From Paraescarpia echinospica (taxonomy: Eukaryota; Annelida; Polychaeta; Sabellida; Siboglinidae), in NCBI GenBank assembly GCA_020002185.1, contig CM034534.1:69665946-69729945 (forward strand): DNA of 64,000 nt, written 5' to 3'. Positions 61,445-64,000 of the stretch are shown piece by piece. The translations under genes were made by a program, and so were the position numbers. A model generated the notes under the pieces. The model was not told the DNA's origin. It was given only the letters and a program-made list of their open reading frames with translations, and did not search any database. Every line of letters begins with the position of its first letter. The stretch's first letter is position 1.

Positions 61445-62320
61445 ACAGGCTGGTGTAACATCATCCATGTTGGACTAGTAACAGTAACATCACAGGCTGG
61501 TGTAACATCATCTATGTTGGACTAGTAACAGTAACATCACAGGCTGGTGTAACATCATCAATATTGGACTAGCAACAGTAACATCACAGGCTGGTGTAAC
61601 ATCATCAATATTGGACTAGTAACAGTAACACCACAGGCTGGTGTAACATCATCTATGTTGGACTAGTAACAGTAACATCACAGGCTGATGCAACATCATC
61701 AATATTGGACTAGCAACAGTAACATCACAGGCTGATGTAACATCATCAATATTGGACTAGTAACAGTAACACCACAGGCTGGTGTAACATCATCTATGTT
61801 GGACTAGTAACAGTAACATCACAGGCTGATGCAACATCATCAATATTGGACTAGCAACAGTAACATCACAGGCTGATGTAACATCATCAATATTGGACTA
61901 GTAACAGTAACACCACAGGCTGGTGTAACATCATCTATGTTGGACTAGTAACAGTAACATCACAGGCTGATGCAACATCATCAATATTGGACTAGCAACA
62001 GTAACATCACAGGCTGATGTAACATCATCAATATTGGACTAGTAACAGTAACATCACAGGCTGGTGTAACATCATCTATGTTGGACTAGTAACAGTAACA
62101 TCACAGGCTGGTGTAACATCATCAATATTGGACTAGCAACAGTAACATCACAGGCTGATGTAACATCATCAATATTGGACTAGTAACAGTAACACCACAG
62201 GCTGATGCAACATCACCAATGTTGGACTAGCAACAGTAACACCACAGGCTGATGCAACATCACCAATGTTGGACTAGCAACACCACAGGCTGAAGCAACA
62301 TCACCAATGTTGGATTGCTT
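61445..62320. repeat. 47-bp satellite-like array with 141-bp higher-order period
   Basis: About eighteen units of acaggctggtgtaacatcat plus ctatgttggactagtaacag plus taacatc. Three variants (ggtgtaa/tctatg, gatgcaa/tcaata, gatgtaa/tcaata) repeat in fixed order from about 61630 to 62040, giving a 141-bp higher-order unit repeated three times. The last units are degenerate. Confidence 0.93.
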
Positions 62321-62713
62321 CTGTATTCAGTTAGATTCATATTTGAAGTGGTTGAGCAGTTACTGAATCCTTGTGTTGGCTCAACGGAGCTATCAATATA
62401 TTCCCAATGCCTTTATCACCATTTTAATGTACCGTTCTCGGTAGTCATGTGATGTTAATGGTGACTGTCACATGGCAGCAGTTCTAAGAATAATGTGCGG
62501 AGATTGTAATTGGTATCTCTTTTGATTGCTGGTCGCCCCTCTCGAATCTCAGTGGCTTCATACATTTTTATTCGCCAAAAGTTGTTCTCTCTAGCGAGCA
62601 CTGTGGTGTCTTTGGCCTTCATTCACTCAGTGTTCATCAATGGCTGTGAGTGGGCCCTGATGGTATTGCCTTCTTTGAGTCTGGCTATTTTGTTTTTCAC
62701 CCAACACCTAGCA

Positions 62714-63352
62714 TGGACGGAATCACACCTGAAATGATCAAAGCGGGTGGTGAAACAGTTGTACAATGGATGGACCCTCCATGTGGAAAGTCTTAATCAC
62801 ATATGGAATCCCACAAAAGACTGTATTAGCAATAGAGAAGATATATGAAAATTTGAGATGTGTAAAAACAGAAGATGGCTACAGCGACTGGTTCCATATG
62901 ATGACTGGTGTCAGACAAGGCTGCATTCTTCCCCCCTTCCTTTTGCCATGACAAACAACTGGGTCATGCGGCTAGCACACAGAGTCAATGAAGGGATTGT
63001 GTGGGTTAAGGAGGAGCATTTATCAGTCCTGGACTTTGCTGATGACATTGCTGCATGCCCTCTCAGACACCACCCATGGCATACAAAATCTTGTGGAATC
63101 AGTCAGCAGATACAAAAAAACATGATTACAGGGGAGCATCAAGCACCCACGTACAGATGTTTTGATCAACCAGAAAGAAATAGATACAGTCGAAAACTTC
63201 ACCTACCTTGGCAGCTCCATCGACAACCAAGGAATCATCAATCATGAACTAGACTGCAGAGGGGGGAAGCCTCAGCAGTCTTCAACCAGTTGAGGACAAT
63301 TTGGAACAACAAGAAATTTACGTTCAGATCTATAACTAAAACGTTATACCAA
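62714..63352 (+). pseudogene. RTE-type reverse transcriptase remnant
   Basis: Fragments in order: DGITPEMIKAGGETVVQWM, MWKVLITYGIPQKTVLAIEK, GVRQGCILPPFLL, LSVLDFADDIAAC, VENFTYLGSSIDNQGI and FNQLRTIWNNKKFTF. These match the fingers, palm (GVRQGC, FADD) and thumb of RTE-clade non-LTR polymerases. A large deletion joins QWM directly to the MWKVL block, and several frameshifts separate the rest, so it is dead. Confidence 0.82.
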
Positions 63353-63391
63353 CCCTCCGGTATGGATGCGAATCATGGCAACAACAAAAAT

Positions 63392-64000
63392 TGGGCGAAG
63401 TGGCCCTCAAGTCCTTTGGACTAATACGTCTATATGTGACCCCTGACCAAATGAATGAAAGTCAGAAAAATTGTAACATTGTTTTCTTACATCCTTGTAA
63501 AGGTTGGGTAGGGTGCTTTACACGGTTTCAAAAATTATGACTGCTACAAAAATTGGCGAAGTTATGGAGCATTGAACATGGTAGGGGTCAAAAAGTGAAA
63601 ATGAAGAAAACGGCTGTTGAAGTTTTATATTACATATGCAAATAGACTGCATGGAAAAATTACATGCATGACATTCAAATGTGGCACACAGTGTGTATGT
63701 TATGTTGCAATGATACACTGGAAGTACAAATGTGCTGCTACAAAAACTTATCAAGTTATGCTATATTATGTCTTTATGTATAAAACTAAGAGGACAGATT
63801 ATTTGAGAGCAACAGGTAGACTCACTGTTTGACACAGTTTAAAACCTATAGGCAACTGTCCAGTTTAACAGGAGTCTATCAAACAATAGCAGGCACTACC
63901 ACATGAAATGTCAACTGAACAGTTTTTGAGAAAAAAAACAGCCGCACAGAACTAATTATAGTTATTGTTAAGATGTTTAACCTAGTTCTATTATCTGACA
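63392..64000 (+). mobile_element. Third copy of the interspersed repeat, 5' part
   Basis: Aligns with 7391-8010 with about 95 percent identity by eye (gggcgaagtggccctcaagt, gtttaacctagttctattat). It runs off the window end. It starts directly after the RTE remnant, so this copy gives an independent left boundary for the family. Confidence 0.85.

Overview
Eukaryotic, animal nuclear DNA. Split genes with GT-AG introns, an SH2 adaptor gene, CR1-like and RTE-like LINEs, a tRNA-derived SINE, a THAP/P-element-type transposon, hAT- and Tigger-like non-autonomous elements and very many minisatellites all point that way. The repeat mixture suits a lophotrochozoan, most likely a mollusc; this is inference and the species cannot be read from the sequence.

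The only host gene I can support is a 17-coding-exon gene on the minus strand for a 495-residue adaptor of the SLP-76/BLNK type. It has an N-terminal string of tyrosine docking sites, a proline-rich middle and one C-terminal SH2 domain. I assembled the exons by hand; every splice phase fits and the summed coding length is a multiple of three. Gene copy A covers 3683-19074 with a non-coding first exon ending at 20724. After a run of exactly 1000 N (22561-23560), the sequence from 2821 to 22560 is repeated almost base for base as 23561-43347 and carries gene copy B (24316-39701). The repeat is either an unmerged contig overlap (haplotype duplication) or a very recent tandem duplication. The copies differ mainly in array lengths and in the last 1.3 kb of the gene, where the final SH2 exon is about 6 percent divergent. 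The left edge (about 1-1430) is an older, diverged copy of the first-exon and promoter segment, so a third paralogue probably lies left of the window.

The gene is packed with tandem arrays. One is made of copies of its own last dozen codons plus stop. Two G-rich or donor-like arrays sit just behind true splice donors. A (TGCC)n array of more than 500 bp occupies intron 1.

From 43.8 kb rightward the window is a transposon graveyard. It holds a decayed THAP/P-type transposase (43.8-48.6 kb) split by a 1.06 kb hAT-like element, a LINE remnant (50.4-52.15 kb) split by the tail of another LINE, a nearly complete CR1-like LINE on the minus strand (55.85-58.98 kb), several minisatellites including a 47-bp array with a 141-bp higher-order period, an RTE-type remnant (62.7-63.35 kb), and a third copy of an interspersed repeat that also lies inside the adaptor gene. 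No bacterial-style genes, CRISPR arrays, rRNA genes or functional tRNA genes were seen.
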